This document shows positions 1 to 8,751 of a stretch of 64,000 nucleotides of DNA, piece by piece. The notes under the pieces were generated by a model. It worked only from the letters and a program-made list of their open reading frames with translations, was not told the origin of the DNA and did no database searches. Made by a program: the position numbers and the translations under genes. Origin of the DNA: an uncultured Dorea sp. (GTDB lineage: Bacteria > Bacillota > Clostridia > Lachnospirales > Lachnospiraceae). Each line of letters starts with the position of its first letter. Within the stretch, counting starts at the first letter, position 1. The DNA lies in contig CAPEBR010000010.1 in assembly GCA_948602995.1 (NCBI GenBank), positions 57,718 through 121,717 on the forward strand, given 5' to 3'.

Positions 1-1068
1 TTGAGGATAAATAAATTCCTATTGAGTTTAATGTTTATCAACTACTTTTTTTCGCCTGCTTTTATTTTCTGGACACGAGCAGAGCGTTTTGCATTTAGAT
101 ATAAATCACCTGCAATTTTAACAAGCATAACGGCTGTTATTTCCTCAGTATTAGCAGTATTAATGGTCTGCTTTAGTGAAAAATATAAGGTTGAAGCAAG
201 AATAGTTGGAATGACTGCTGTCATGTTACCTTTGAATTGTTTTTTTTGGATATTTATATCAAAGAAAGCTAATTTTAAACCTAGATTTGAGTACATTAAA
301 TTTGCCTTTTTATTTAATCTGCCGCTTATACCTCATTACTTATCCAGCTATGTTCTTAATTCTTCAGACAGGCTAATGATTGCAAATCTTTGTGGTGAAT
401 CAGCTGCAGCCTACTATAGTCTAGCATATACTGTAGCTGCAGTCGTTACTATTGTATGGAACGCAATAAACAGTTCCTTAGTTCCATATGTTTTTGATAA
501 ATATGAAAGGAAAGAGTATAATGCCGTATCAGCTTACGTTCTTCCAGTAATGTCAATTTTTGCATTAATTTGTTTAATGATTGTAATGATGGCTCCAGAG
601 ATTATTAAAATACTTGGTACAAAAGAGTACTATCAGGCCATGTATGTGATTCCCCCCGTTGTTGGCGGGGTTTATTTCCAGGCATTATATTTTATTTTTA
701 CTAATATACTTTATTTTTTTAAAAAACCGAAGATTGTTATGTTGGCAAGTTTAACAGCAGCGGCTTTAAATATATGCTTAAATTACATTGGAATTATGAT
801 ATTTGGTTATATTGCTGCAGGATATACCACTTTAATATGTTTTTTGTTACAAGCAGTATTTGATTACTACATTTCAAAAAAGATTGTAGGCCAAAACATA
901 TATGATATGAAATATTTAACAACTCTATCAGTTGTAGTATTAATCATTTCACTACTATCAAATCTTCTTTATAAATATATCTTTTTTAGATGGATAATAA
1001 TAATTTGCTTAATAGTGATTTTGATTCTTAAAAAAGATGTTATGCACATAGGAAAAAACAAGAAATAG
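1..1068 (+). CDS. Wzx-type polysaccharide flippase, 5' end outside window
   Basis: Integral membrane protein of the MATE-like oligosaccharide flippase family, expected to move lipid-linked repeat units across the membrane. The 355 visible residues are a run of hydrophobic segments, with a family-typical loop near residue 117 (NSSDRLMIAN) also seen in the other Wzx here. Relatives are about 440-490 residues, so roughly the first 100-130 residues (about four membrane segments) lie before the window; the TTG at base 1 is probably internal. An acyltransferase gene follows 34 bases downstream, consistent with the end of a glycan locus. Family assignment is firm, substrate unknown. Confidence 0.85.
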   Translation: MRINKFLLSLMFINYFFSPAFIFWTRAERFAFRYKSPAILTSITAVISSVLAVLMVCFSEKYKVEARIVGMTAVMLPLNCFFWIFISKKANFKPRFEYIKFAFLFNLPLIPHYLSSYVLNSSDRLMIANLCGESAAAYYSLAYTVAAVVTIVWNAINSSLVPYVFDKYERKEYNAVSAYVLPVMSIFALICLMIVMMAPEIIKILGTKEYYQAMYVIPPVVGGVYFQALYFIFTNILYFFKKPKIVMLASLTAAALNICLNYIGIMIFGYIAAGYTTLICFLLQAVFDYYISKKIVGQNIYDMKYLTTLSVVVLIISLLSNLLYKYIFFRWIIIICLIVILILKKDVMHIGKNKK

Positions 1069-1102
1069 AGCAGCTTTATTTAAAATTTTAGGAGTGTTTA
1101 AA

Positions 1103-2189
1103 ATGTATGGTTTATCCACAAAAAGACTTGTTGGCCTTGATTTATTCAGGATAGTTTCTGCAAGCATTATTTTAGCTTTTCACAGTAATATTCATTTTGG
1201 ATGTACCTATGGGATGCTAAATGAATTTATTAAAAATGGGGCGGTAATGATGACTGGTTTTTTTATGATGTCGGGATTTGCTTTATACTATGTATATTCA
1301 GACAAAAATATGAACCAAATATCAGTAGTGGCTCAATTTTATATAAAACGGCTTGCAGGAATTATTCCGAGCTATTATTTTACAATTATAGTTTATCATG
1401 CAATTTTTAGGGGGGGGGGGGCAAAAACTTTTAGAAAATATTGTTCTTATGCCAATGGAACTGTTAGGTTTGCAGTCAATTTATCCCAATACATTTTCTC
1501 TTGTGCATAACGGAGGGACTTGGTTCATTTCATGTATTCTTATCTGCTATATTGTTTTTCCGTTTGCTGTAGGGCAAATTAAACAGATACAAACAATGAC
1601 AAAAATTCTTTTAATGCTATTTTGTGTGGGGATTTTATTATATTCTCCGATAGTTGTGTGGAAGCTTGAATTGGGAAGCATATATAGTAATCCATATTTT
1701 AGACTTATGGAATTTTTAGTCGGTATGTTATTGGCAGCGTTAATGCCTGTAGTTCGGGAAAATAAAATAATATGTAAATTTCTATTAAAAAAAATATCCA
1801 TTGTCTTTGAATGCATAGCAGCAATTTGTGTAATAACAGTTGCATCAAAGCTAGAAATAGGCTCACAGAATTATATGTTATATTCATGGATTCTTTTGCC
1901 AACATTTATCTTGATACTTCCTGCACTTGCAATAGTAGAATGGAAGAAAATAGAAAATTCGCGTATTATATTATACTTAAGTGAAATATCCTATACATTC
2001 TTTTTAGTACAGTTGTTTTTATGGCCAATCATGACAGTGCTAGTAAGGTCATTAGGAATACAGGCAGGTATAGCAAAAATATTTTCTTCATTTTTAAGTT
2101 GTTTTTTATTAGCCGCATTAATTCATGAGTTAATAGAAAAACCGTTTAAAAAAAGAATTCTTCATATATATTTAATAAGAAAGGACTAG
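1103..2189 (+). CDS. Acyltransferase-3 family membrane O-acyltransferase, out of frame at a poly-G tract
   Basis: OafA/WecH-like integral membrane acyltransferase that would add an O-acyl group, often acetyl, to a glycan. The N-terminal part has the family start (VGLDLFR, then a histidine-bearing membrane helix, FHSNIHF). The C-terminal part continues in another frame from about 1422 with many hydrophobic helices. The two halves meet exactly at a run of 12 G (1410-1421). With 11 G (or 14) the whole becomes one 361-codon frame, the usual family length, so the copy as read is OFF. AGGAG at 1090-1094 is 8 bases before ATG 1103, which is preferred to GTG 1094. Phase variation is likely; a sequencing miscount of the run is the alternative. 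Confidence 0.8.
1410..1421 (+). repeat. Poly-G tract of 12 inside acyltransferase gene
   Basis: Twelve consecutive G residues within the coding region, at the exact point where the reading frame changes. Loss of one G restores the frame. Runs of this length are classic slipped-strand contingency sites. Confidence 0.9.
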
Positions 2190-2192
2190 CAA

Positions 2193-2669
2193 ATGAGATT
2201 AAGAAAGTTAAAACCAGAAGACGCTTCTTTGATGTTAGAGTGGATGCATGATCAAGAAGTTGTGGCATATATGAAAACAAATTTTAAAGAAAAAACAATT
2301 AGTGATTGCGAAAAATTTATTATTTCTAGCCAAAACGATAAAAATAATCTACATATGGCTGTTGTAGATAAAAACGATGTTTATATGGGAACGGTAAGTT
2401 TGAAGAATATTATAGATGGTACTGCCGAATTTGCTATAACAGTGAGGGCTTGTGCATTCGGAAAGGGGTATTCCCGATATGCTATGGCTGAAATCATCCG
2501 TATAGGTTTTGAAGAAAAAGGGTTATCCCAAATATACTGGTATGTCTCTTCTGAAAATAAACGTGCTATTCGGTTTTACGAAAAAAATGGTTGTCAACGT
2601 GTTAAACAAAGGGATTCAGAGCAGAATGCTTCGGTTATATGGTATCGGCAGACTCCAGAAGACCATTAG
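2193..2669 (+). CDS. GNAT N-acetyltransferase, RimJ/RimL-like
   Basis: Soluble acetyl-CoA-dependent N-acetyltransferase of 158 residues, the usual size for a single GNAT domain. The opening (MRLRKLKPEDASLMLEWM) and the late segment around residues 110-140 (Y-SSENKRAIRFYEKNGC) are typical of the RimJ/RimL branch. AAAGGA lies 8 bases before ATG 2193. It starts 3 bases after the acyltransferase stop, so the two are probably cotranscribed. In glycan loci such enzymes commonly acetylate amino-sugar nucleotides; that substrate is an inference, and a protein substrate is possible. Confidence 0.75.
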   Translation: MRLRKLKPEDASLMLEWMHDQEVVAYMKTNFKEKTISDCEKFIISSQNDKNNLHMAVVDKNDVYMGTVSLKNIIDGTAEFAITVRACAFGKGYSRYAMAEIIRIGFEEKGLSQIYWYVSSENKRAIRFYEKNGCQRVKQRDSEQNASVIWYRQTPEDH

Positions 2670-2772
2670 TTACTATAAATAAAAAGTGCAAACATTTGAA
2701 GACAAAAATGAGACCGCAAATATTCACTATGCAACAGATGCTAATTAGCAATTAAAAATGAAGGAGAATTTA

Positions 2773-4782
2773 ATGAAAGCACTAATCTTAAATTCCGGCC
2801 TGGGAACCCGTATGGGCGTCTTGACGTCCGAGCACCCAAAATGCATGACAGAAATATCAAACAAAGAAACAATCCTAAGCCGACAGCTAAAATTAATTGC
2901 AGGAGCCGGTATTGAAGAAGTAGTTATGACTACCGGCGCCTTTGATGCTGTACTTGTTAATTACTGTCAAAGCCTCGACATACCAGTACATATTACCTTT
3001 GTAAAGAACCCTGTCTACAGGCAGACCAACTATATCTACTCCATTTACTGTGCCAGGGAATATCTTGATGATGACATTCTCCTCATGCACGGTGATCTTG
3101 TATTTGAACATTCAGTTTTTGAAGCCATTGTAAATAGTAATACAAGCTGTATGACTGTCAGCTCCGTACTGCCTTTGCCGGATAAGGATTTTAAAGCAGT
3201 TATACAAAAGGATCATATTACGAAAGTAGGCATTGAATTTTTTAATGAAGCAGTAGCTGCACAGCCTTTGTATCTGTTAAAAAACGCAGACTGGAAAGTA
3301 TGGCTTGATAAAATAGAGGATTTCTGTAAAAATGATAAGGTAAAATGCTACGCTGAAAATGCATTTAATGAGGTATCTGATGCCTGCCGGATCTCACCTT
3401 TAGATATTAAAAACCAGTTATGTTCCGAAATTGACAGTCCGGAAGACCTGGCAGTTGTTTCTGAAAAATTAAGAGAAATAGAGAACCGGACCGTATATAT
3501 GTGCTTTTCCACAGACATGATCCACAGCGGTCATATTGCCATTATCAGGAAAGCACAGCATCTTGGCAAACTGATTATTGGTGTTTTGTCAGATGAGGCC
3601 ATTGCCAGTTACAAGAGATTTCCGCTTCTTCCCTTTGAAGAACGCCGAACTATGTTTGAAAATATAAACGGAGTATACAAGGTAGTGGAACAAACTTCCC
3701 TTAGCTATAAAGAAAACCTGTTGAAATATCAGCCGGCAATCGTTGTTCACGGCGATGACTGGCTGACAGGGATACAGAAGCCAATCCGGAACGAGGTTGT
3801 TTCCGTTCTCGCTTCTTATGGTGGAAAACTTGTGGAATATCCCTATTCAAAGGATAAGAAATACATGGATCTGGAAAAACGTGCCCGTGCTGAACTGTCT
3901 ACTCCAGATATACGCCGTGCAAGGCTGAAAAAAACACTCGCCATAAAAGGACTTGTCTGTGCCATGGAGGCACACAGTGGTCTGACCGGATTGATTGTTG
4001 AAGATACTGTTGTTGAGGAAGAAGGCGGGGCCCGCCAGTTTGACGCCATGTGGATCAGCTCTCTGTGCGACTCAACTGCCAAGGGCAAACCGGATATTGA
4101 ACTAGTTGACATGACATCAAGATTCCGTACAATTGATGATATCTGTGAAGTGACGACAAAACCAATTATTTTTGATGGAGATACTGGTGGCCTGACGGAG
4201 CACTTCGTATATACGGTCCGTTCACTGGAGCGGATGGGCGTCTCCATGATTATTATAGAAGACAAAACAGGACTGAAAAAGAACTCTCTGTTTGGAAATG
4301 AAGTAGTCCAGACCCAGGCATCCATATCTGAGTTTTCCGCGAAGATTGCAGCCGGGAAAAAGGCACAGCGTACGAAAGACTTTATGATCTGTGCACGTAT
4401 TGAAAGTCTGATTCTGGAGCGTGGAATGGAGGATGCACTTGAGAGAGCTTTTGCATTTACAGAGGCAGGAGCAGACGCGATTATGATTCACAGCCGGAAA
4501 AAAAGCCCGGAGGAGATATTCAAATTTGTGGAAAAATACCGCAGTAAAAACCAGACCACGCCAATCGTCGTTGTCCCGACCTCTTTCAATACCGTGACAG
4601 AGGAGGAATTCAAGGCAAGAGGCGTGAACATTATCATCTATGCAAACCAGCTGACCCGTACAGGATTTCCGGCGATGCAGAATGCCGCAAAAATGATTCT
4701 TACAAACCACCGGGCAAAAGAATGCGATGATATCTGTATGCCTTTTAAGGATATCATACGCTTAATCCCGGAAGACATATAA
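2773..4782 (+). CDS. Three-domain protein: nucleotidyltransferase / CTP-transferase-like / phosphoenolpyruvate mutase
   Basis: A 669-residue fusion. Residues 1-235 are a sugar-phosphate nucleotidyltransferase-like domain (LNSGLGTRMG, then HPKCMT). Residues 235-380 are a cytidylyltransferase-like domain with HSGH matching the HxGH motif. Residues 385-669 are PEP mutase, with the family signature EDKTGLKKNS near residue 496. PEP mutase makes phosphonopyruvate from PEP, the committing step to C-P compounds; the first two domains probably activate a phosphonate as a CMP ester. AAGGAG at 2761-2766 is 6 bases before ATG 2773, so the ATG at 2758 is rejected. Codon use is visibly richer in G and C than in the genes upstream. 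Two downstream genes complete a phosphonate pathway. Confidence 0.9.
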   Translation: MKALILNSGLGTRMGVLTSEHPKCMTEISNKETILSRQLKLIAGAGIEEVVMTTGAFDAVLVNYCQSLDIPVHITFVKNPVYRQTNYIYSIYCAREYLDDDILLMHGDLVFEHSVFEAIVNSNTSCMTVSSVLPLPDKDFKAVIQKDHITKVGIEFFNEAVAAQPLYLLKNADWKVWLDKIEDFCKNDKVKCYAENAFNEVSDACRISPLDIKNQLCSEIDSPEDLAVVSEKLREIENRTVYMCFSTDMIHSGHIAIIRKAQHLGKLIIGVLSDEAIASYKRFPLLPFEERRTMFENINGVYKVVEQTSLSYKENLLKYQPAIVVHGDDWLTGIQKPIRNEVVSVLASYGGKLVEYPYSKDKKYMDLEKRARAELSTPDIRRARLKKTLAIKGLVCAMEAHSGLTGLIVEDTVVEEEGGARQFDAMWISSLCDSTAKGKPDIELVDMTSRFRTIDDICEVTTKPIIFDGDTGGLTEHFVYTVRSLERMGVSMIIIEDKTGLKKNSLFGNEVVQTQASISEFSAKIAAGKKAQRTKDFMICARIESLILERGMEDALERAFAFTEAGADAIMIHSRKKSPEEIFKFVEKYRSKNQTTPIVVVPTSFNTVTEEEFKARGVNIIIYANQLTRTGFPAMQNAAKMILTNHRAKECDDICMPFKDIIRLIPEDI

Positions 4783-4793
4783 GGAGATACAAT

Positions 4794-5927
4794 ATGGCGC
4801 AACAAAAGATACTATCAGCTGACAATGATTATAAGGAACTTGACGAGTACCTGAAGGCAGGCGGTCACAAAAGAATACTGCTGGTATGCGGGAGTTCAAT
4901 AAAGTATTTAAAGCTTGATGTTTATTTTCAGACACTGGAAGGAAGAACCGGTATTAAGGTGGTGCGCTTCAGTGGTTTTAACCCAAACCCTTTATATGAA
5001 TCGGTCGTTGAAGGTGTTAAACTTTTTCATTCCGCGAACTGCAGCATGATCATTGCGGCTGGGGGCGGCAGTGCGATTGACACGGCAAAATGTATCAAAC
5101 TTTATTCCAATATGGATGACAGGAAGAATTATCTGGAGCAGAAAATTATTCCGAATGAAACAGAACTGATGGCAATACCAACTACTGCAGGTACCGGAAG
5201 CGAGGCAACCCGGTTTGCTGTCATATATTATAATGGAGAAAAGCAGTCTGTTGCTGATGAGAGTTGTATCCCGGCAGCTGTCCTAATGGATGCCTCTTTA
5301 CTGGAAACACTTCCAGTTTATCAGAAAAAAGCTGCCATGCTTGACGCATTCTGTCATGCGCTCGAATCCTTCTGGTCAGTGAATTCAACAAAGGAAAGCA
5401 GAGAGTATGCAAAAGAGGCCATCCGGCTTATTCTGACTAATATGGATGGATATCTGGCCGGACAGTATACCGAAGCAGCCCAGATGCTGCAGGCATCAAA
5501 TCTTGCCGGAAAAGCAATTAATGTCTCGCAGACAACCGCAGGGCATGCCATGTGTTATAAGCTGACAAGTCTTTATAAGGTCGCGCATGGTCACGCGGCA
5601 GCGTTATGTGTTAGAAGGCTTTGGCCATATATGATTGAAAATATTGATAATTGTACTGATTCGCGAGGGAGGAAATATCTGAATAATATTTTTCGGGAAA
5701 TAGCGGAAACAATGGGCTATTCTACATCCATAGAAGCTGCTGGAAAATTCCATGCTGTCTATGATAAATTGGGATTATCTGTTCCGGCTTATGAGGAACC
5801 CGATATCAGTATATTAAAAGCATCTGTCAATCCTGTCCGCTTAAAGAATAATCCGGTTGCTTTGACAGAGAATGATATTGAAATACTTTATCGCCAAATA
5901 CTTAGAAAAGAGGAAAAGCTGTTATGA
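4794..5927 (+). CDS. Iron-containing alcohol dehydrogenase, probable phosphonoacetaldehyde reductase
   Basis: Group III alcohol dehydrogenase of 377 residues. Visible are the NAD(P)-binding GGGSAIDTAK near residue 92, the TTAGTGSEAT segment near 124, and likely metal ligands in DAFCHALE and in the HGH segment near residue 262. Between a PEP mutase and a phosphonopyruvate decarboxylase the natural substrate is phosphonoacetaldehyde, giving 2-hydroxyethylphosphonate, as in PhpC-type enzymes. No aminoethylphosphonate transaminase is present, which favours hydroxyethyl- over aminoethylphosphonate. AAGGAG at 4781-4786 sets the start; the stop overlaps the next start by 4 bases. Confidence 0.83.
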   Translation: MAQQKILSADNDYKELDEYLKAGGHKRILLVCGSSIKYLKLDVYFQTLEGRTGIKVVRFSGFNPNPLYESVVEGVKLFHSANCSMIIAAGGGSAIDTAKCIKLYSNMDDRKNYLEQKIIPNETELMAIPTTAGTGSEATRFAVIYYNGEKQSVADESCIPAAVLMDASLLETLPVYQKKAAMLDAFCHALESFWSVNSTKESREYAKEAIRLILTNMDGYLAGQYTEAAQMLQASNLAGKAINVSQTTAGHAMCYKLTSLYKVAHGHAAALCVRRLWPYMIENIDNCTDSRGRKYLNNIFREIAETMGYSTSIEAAGKFHAVYDKLGLSVPAYEEPDISILKASVNPVRLKNNPVALTENDIEILYRQILRKEEKLL

Positions 5928-7045
5928 AAGTTGAAAAGCTAATAGAAATCATCGGGGCTGATTTTTATACAGGTGTACCGGATTCCCAACTGAAGGCCCT
6001 CTGCAATTACCTGATGGATGCCTATGGGATTAATCCAAAGCATCATATAATTGCAGCAAATGAAGGAAACTGTACTGCACTTGCGGCTGGATATCATCTT
6101 GCAACAGGCAGGATACCGGTTGTCTATATGCAGAATAGCGGTGAGGGCAATATGATTAATCCGGCAGCCTCCCTTTTAAGTGATAAGGTATATGCTATTC
6201 CGGCTGTATTTATTATTGGCTGGAGAGGAGAACCCGGTATACATGATGAGCCACAGCATATTTATCAGGGAGAAGTAACCCTGAAGCTGCTGGAGGATAT
6301 GGATATAAAAGCTTTTGTAATCGGAAGGGATACTGCAGATGATGAAGTCTTAACTGTAATGAAAGAATTTAAGAGACTTCTTGCCAGGGGGAAAAATGTG
6401 GCCTTTGTAATCCGTAAGGGCGCATTATCTTATGAGAGCGGGATAAGCTATAAAAACGGTTACATTATGACACGAGAAGAGGTTATCAGGCATATTGTAA
6501 AGATATCCGGAGAAGATCCCATTATTTCTACTACAGGAAAAGCCAGCCGTGAACTGTTTGAAATTCGTACGTCCAATGGGGAAAGCCATAAATATGATTT
6601 CCTGACAGTCGGCTCTATGGGGCACAGCTCATCCATTGCGCTGGGAGTAGCATTAAATAAGCCGAATGCTAAAATATGGTGCATAGACGGCGACGGCGCT
6701 GTTCTCATGCATATGGGATCCATGGCAGTAATGGGGACGTATAAACCGAAGAATGTAATCCATATTGTTATAAATAACGAGGCGCATGAAACGGTAGGCG
6801 GCATGCCCACCGTTGCAGGCGGAGCTGACTTTGTGGCAATTGCAAAGGGCTGCGGTTATCCATATGCTTCCTGTGTGAATACATTTGAAGCGCTAGATAA
6901 AGAATTGGAGGCAGCCAGGAAACGAAATACACTAAGTATGATTGAAATCAAATGTGCCATCGGGGCAAGAGATGACCTTGGAAGACCGACTACAACAGCT
7001 CTTGAAAACAGGGAAAATTTTATGGAATATCTCAGAGACCTTTAG
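5924..7045 (+). CDS. aepY: Phosphonopyruvate decarboxylase
   Basis: Thiamine-diphosphate enzyme that decarboxylates phosphonopyruvate to phosphonoacetaldehyde, pulling the unfavourable PEP mutase reaction forward. The 373 residues match the compact AepY/Fom2 form: an N-terminal pyrimidine-binding half (DFYTGVPDSQ; EGNCTALAAGY) and a C-terminal ThDP/Mg site (GDGAVLMHMG, then NN about 26 residues later, followed by EAHETVGG). It starts inside the ATGA overlap with the dehydrogenase, so the pair is translationally coupled. It is the last gene before a strong terminator at 7228-7276. Confidence 0.93.
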   Translation: MKVEKLIEIIGADFYTGVPDSQLKALCNYLMDAYGINPKHHIIAANEGNCTALAAGYHLATGRIPVVYMQNSGEGNMINPAASLLSDKVYAIPAVFIIGWRGEPGIHDEPQHIYQGEVTLKLLEDMDIKAFVIGRDTADDEVLTVMKEFKRLLARGKNVAFVIRKGALSYESGISYKNGYIMTREEVIRHIVKISGEDPIISTTGKASRELFEIRTSNGESHKYDFLTVGSMGHSSSIALGVALNKPNAKIWCIDGDGAVLMHMGSMAVMGTYKPKNVIHIVINNEAHETVGGMPTVAGGADFVAIAKGCGYPYASCVNTFEALDKELEAARKRNTLSMIEIKCAIGARDDLGRPTTTALENRENFMEYLRDL

Positions 7046-7062
7046 AGCGTGTTTGAAAATTG
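7043..7062 (+). repeat. Dispersed 20-bp element TAGAGCGTGTTTGAAAATTG, copy 1
   Basis: TAGAGCGTGTTTGAAAATTG begins at the stop codon of the decarboxylase gene. An exact inverted copy lies at 62462-62481 and a degenerate direct copy at 27179-27198. Each sits beside an AAA/PD-(D/E)XK gene or its remnant. It resembles an insertion-sequence end, but no transposase adjoins it here. Confidence 0.6.
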
Positions 7063-7120
7063 GGAACGCTGGTCACAAAAAAAGCGGGGCGCGTGGGGCT
7101 GTTCAGCCCTGCCGCCAAAT

Positions 7121-7153
7121 TCACTTTTTGGCAATCTCCTCAAATAAAGTACA
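7121..7153 (-). pseudogene. Tiny fragment of an Rpn-family nuclease gene
   Basis: On the minus strand this reads CTLFEEIAKK and a stop, matching CTLFEEIAKE in the Rpn-family gene at 28271-28858. It is too short to be functional and is listed as debris in the 464-base gap between the phosphonate operon and the next gene. Confidence 0.4.
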
Positions 7154-7227
7154 TTACTATTTATAGCGAAACCCCATTTCCAATTTCATACCCATAGGGC
7201 TCTCGCAGTCCGGTCAGGGTATTTTAT

Positions 7228-7276
7228 CTAGTACTGCATTGCATAATTCACTGTTAATTACGCAATGCAGTACTAG
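7228..7276 (+). terminator. Rho-independent terminator after the phosphonate operon
   Basis: A perfect 15-bp inverted repeat (CTAGTACTGCATTGC, 7228-7242, and its complement, 7262-7276) encloses a 19-base loop and is followed by TTTTATCTTT. It is the strongest terminator in the window. Confidence 0.85.
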
Positions 7277-7392
7277 TTTTATCTTTCCTGCTCTTCAGGA
7301 AAATTTCAAAACTGATTAATAAACGAGTTACTGTAAACGGAGTAAACAGTAACATAAACGAAATAATAAAAAATAGTTTTAGAAAAACCACA

Positions 7393-7421
7393 TTGTCTGC
7401 ACATACTATTTTTGGTATAGT
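7393..7421 (+). promoter_or_regulatory. Candidate sigma-70-type promoter for the AAA/MntA/HepT group
   Basis: TTGTCT (7393-7398), a 17-base spacer and TATAGT (7416-7421), about 90 bases before the ATG at 7510. It sits after the operon terminator, as expected for a new transcription unit. Confidence 0.5.
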
Positions 7422-7509
7422 TAGTATAGAGCATAGCTTTGGGTACGATAAATTAAAGATTGAAGCAGGAGGTTACTTCCTGAAATACAAAGAAGGAGGT
7501 CATCGGAAA

Positions 7510-8454
7510 ATGTGTGAAATTCTCAGGTCGGCAGAAAAAACTCCTATATCCATTGGAGGACAGAATTTTGAATATATGAGAACCGAAAAAGTTTTCTATG
7601 TAGATAAAACACATTTTATTAAAGAATGGTGGGAGGAGAAGGACGTAGTCACACTGATCACCCGGCCCCGCCGCTTCGGCAAAACACTAAATCTTAGTAT
7701 GATGGAATGTTTTTTTTCAGCAGGTTATGTCGGGAGGGACGATTTATTTGAAGGATTATCAATTTGGGAGGATGAATCATACAGGAAACTGCAGGGAACT
7801 TTTCCAGTGATTTCAATAAGTTTTGCCGGAGTAAAGGCAAACAGCTTTCAAGGTGCAAGGGACGACCCTGCCAGGGGGAAACATATCTACAGACTTAAGC
7901 TTACCAATCACGAGGTCAGGCTCATGTTCCAGGATATGATAGCTGCATGGTTTCCAGAGGATGAAACGTCCTACCAGAACTTCAAGGAAGCGTTTCTTAC
8001 AGGTGACCTTGATTATATGAACCAGTATATGAATGAAACTGCGGCCGAAGTGTTCAGCAGCTTCGATATCGGTCGGAAATCCCCGGAGAAAACACACCCT
8101 GAGAGGTTCTATCACGGTTTTGTACTTGGATTGATTGTAGATCTGGCCGGACGCTATCAAATCCGTTCAAATAGAGAAAGCGGACTTGGAAGATATGATG
8201 TAATGTCAGAGCCCCTGTATCAGGAAGATGACGCTATAGTAATTGAATTTAAAGTATTTTCAAAGCAAAAGGATAGAACACTGGAGAATGCAGTGGAAAA
8301 TGCGTTAGAGCAGATTAAAAAGAAGAAGTATGATACAGAATTAATTGCAAGAGGAATCCACGAAAATCGGATCCGGCATTATGGGTTTGCTTTTGATGGA
8401 AAAAAGATTTTGATCGGAGAGGCAGACGTCTGTAGCCCAAGAAATCGGAGGTAA
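7510..8454 (+). CDS. Internally deleted AAA-ATPase / PD-(D/E)XK protein
   Basis: 314 residues that join the two ends of a protein normally about 520-570 residues long. The N-terminus has the PF09820-type start and P-loop region (YVDKTHFIKEWW; RPRRFGKT). The C-terminus keeps a PD-(D/E)XK-like core (RYDV ... VIEFK ... NALEQIKKKKY). The middle, which in the gene at 60400 carries Walker B (LIDEYD), is missing without loss of frame, joining near residue 120. GAAGGAGG at 7492-7499 selects ATG 7510. It probably cannot hydrolyse ATP. It may be a decaying allele or a nuclease with a vestigial ATPase. An MntA gene starts 6 bases after its stop. Confidence 0.75.
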   Translation: MCEILRSAEKTPISIGGQNFEYMRTEKVFYVDKTHFIKEWWEEKDVVTLITRPRRFGKTLNLSMMECFFSAGYVGRDDLFEGLSIWEDESYRKLQGTFPVISISFAGVKANSFQGARDDPARGKHIYRLKLTNHEVRLMFQDMIAAWFPEDETSYQNFKEAFLTGDLDYMNQYMNETAAEVFSSFDIGRKSPEKTHPERFYHGFVLGLIVDLAGRYQIRSNRESGLGRYDVMSEPLYQEDDAIVIEFKVFSKQKDRTLENAVENALEQIKKKKYDTELIARGIHENRIRHYGFAFDGKKILIGEADVCSPRNRR

Positions 8455-8460
8455 TTGGAT

Positions 8461-8751
8461 ATGAAGTATAATATCCCTGACAGGGTCGTAAGAGATATTG
8501 CTTTATTCGCGCGAAGACATGCGATTCGTAAGGTAATTCTCTTTGGTTCCCGCGCAAGAGGCACACATACCGAAAGAAGCGACATTGATATTGCTGTAAA
8601 TGGTGGCGATTTTGATTCTTTTTACTGGGAGATAAAGGAACACATACACTCACTTTTGACTTTTGACATTGTCGAACTTGATTCGGGTGTTTCTGATAAG
8701 TTAAAAAGGGAAATAGAAAGGGATGGGATAATAATCTATGAAGAAGCTTGA
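8461..8751 (+). CDS. mntA: MntA-type minimal nucleotidyltransferase antitoxin
   Basis: 96-residue nucleotidyltransferase with the complete GSx10DxD signature (GSRARGTHTERSDID). In characterised MntA-HepT modules this enzyme transfers AMP groups to a tyrosine of HepT and silences its RNase activity. GGAGG at 8447-8451 is 9 bases before ATG 8461, preferred to TTG 8455, which would be only 3 bases away. It overlaps the HepT start by 14 bases, as expected for a coupled toxin-antitoxin pair. Confidence 0.88.
   Translation: MKYNIPDRVVRDIALFARRHAIRKVILFGSRARGTHTERSDIDIAVNGGDFDSFYWEIKEHIHSLLTFDIVELDSGVSDKLKREIERDGIIIYEEA

Noticed and set aside
3843..4710. Two long minus-strand frames inside the PEP mutase fusion
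   Set aside because: Shadows of a clearly coding plus-strand gene, without start signals or family resemblance.
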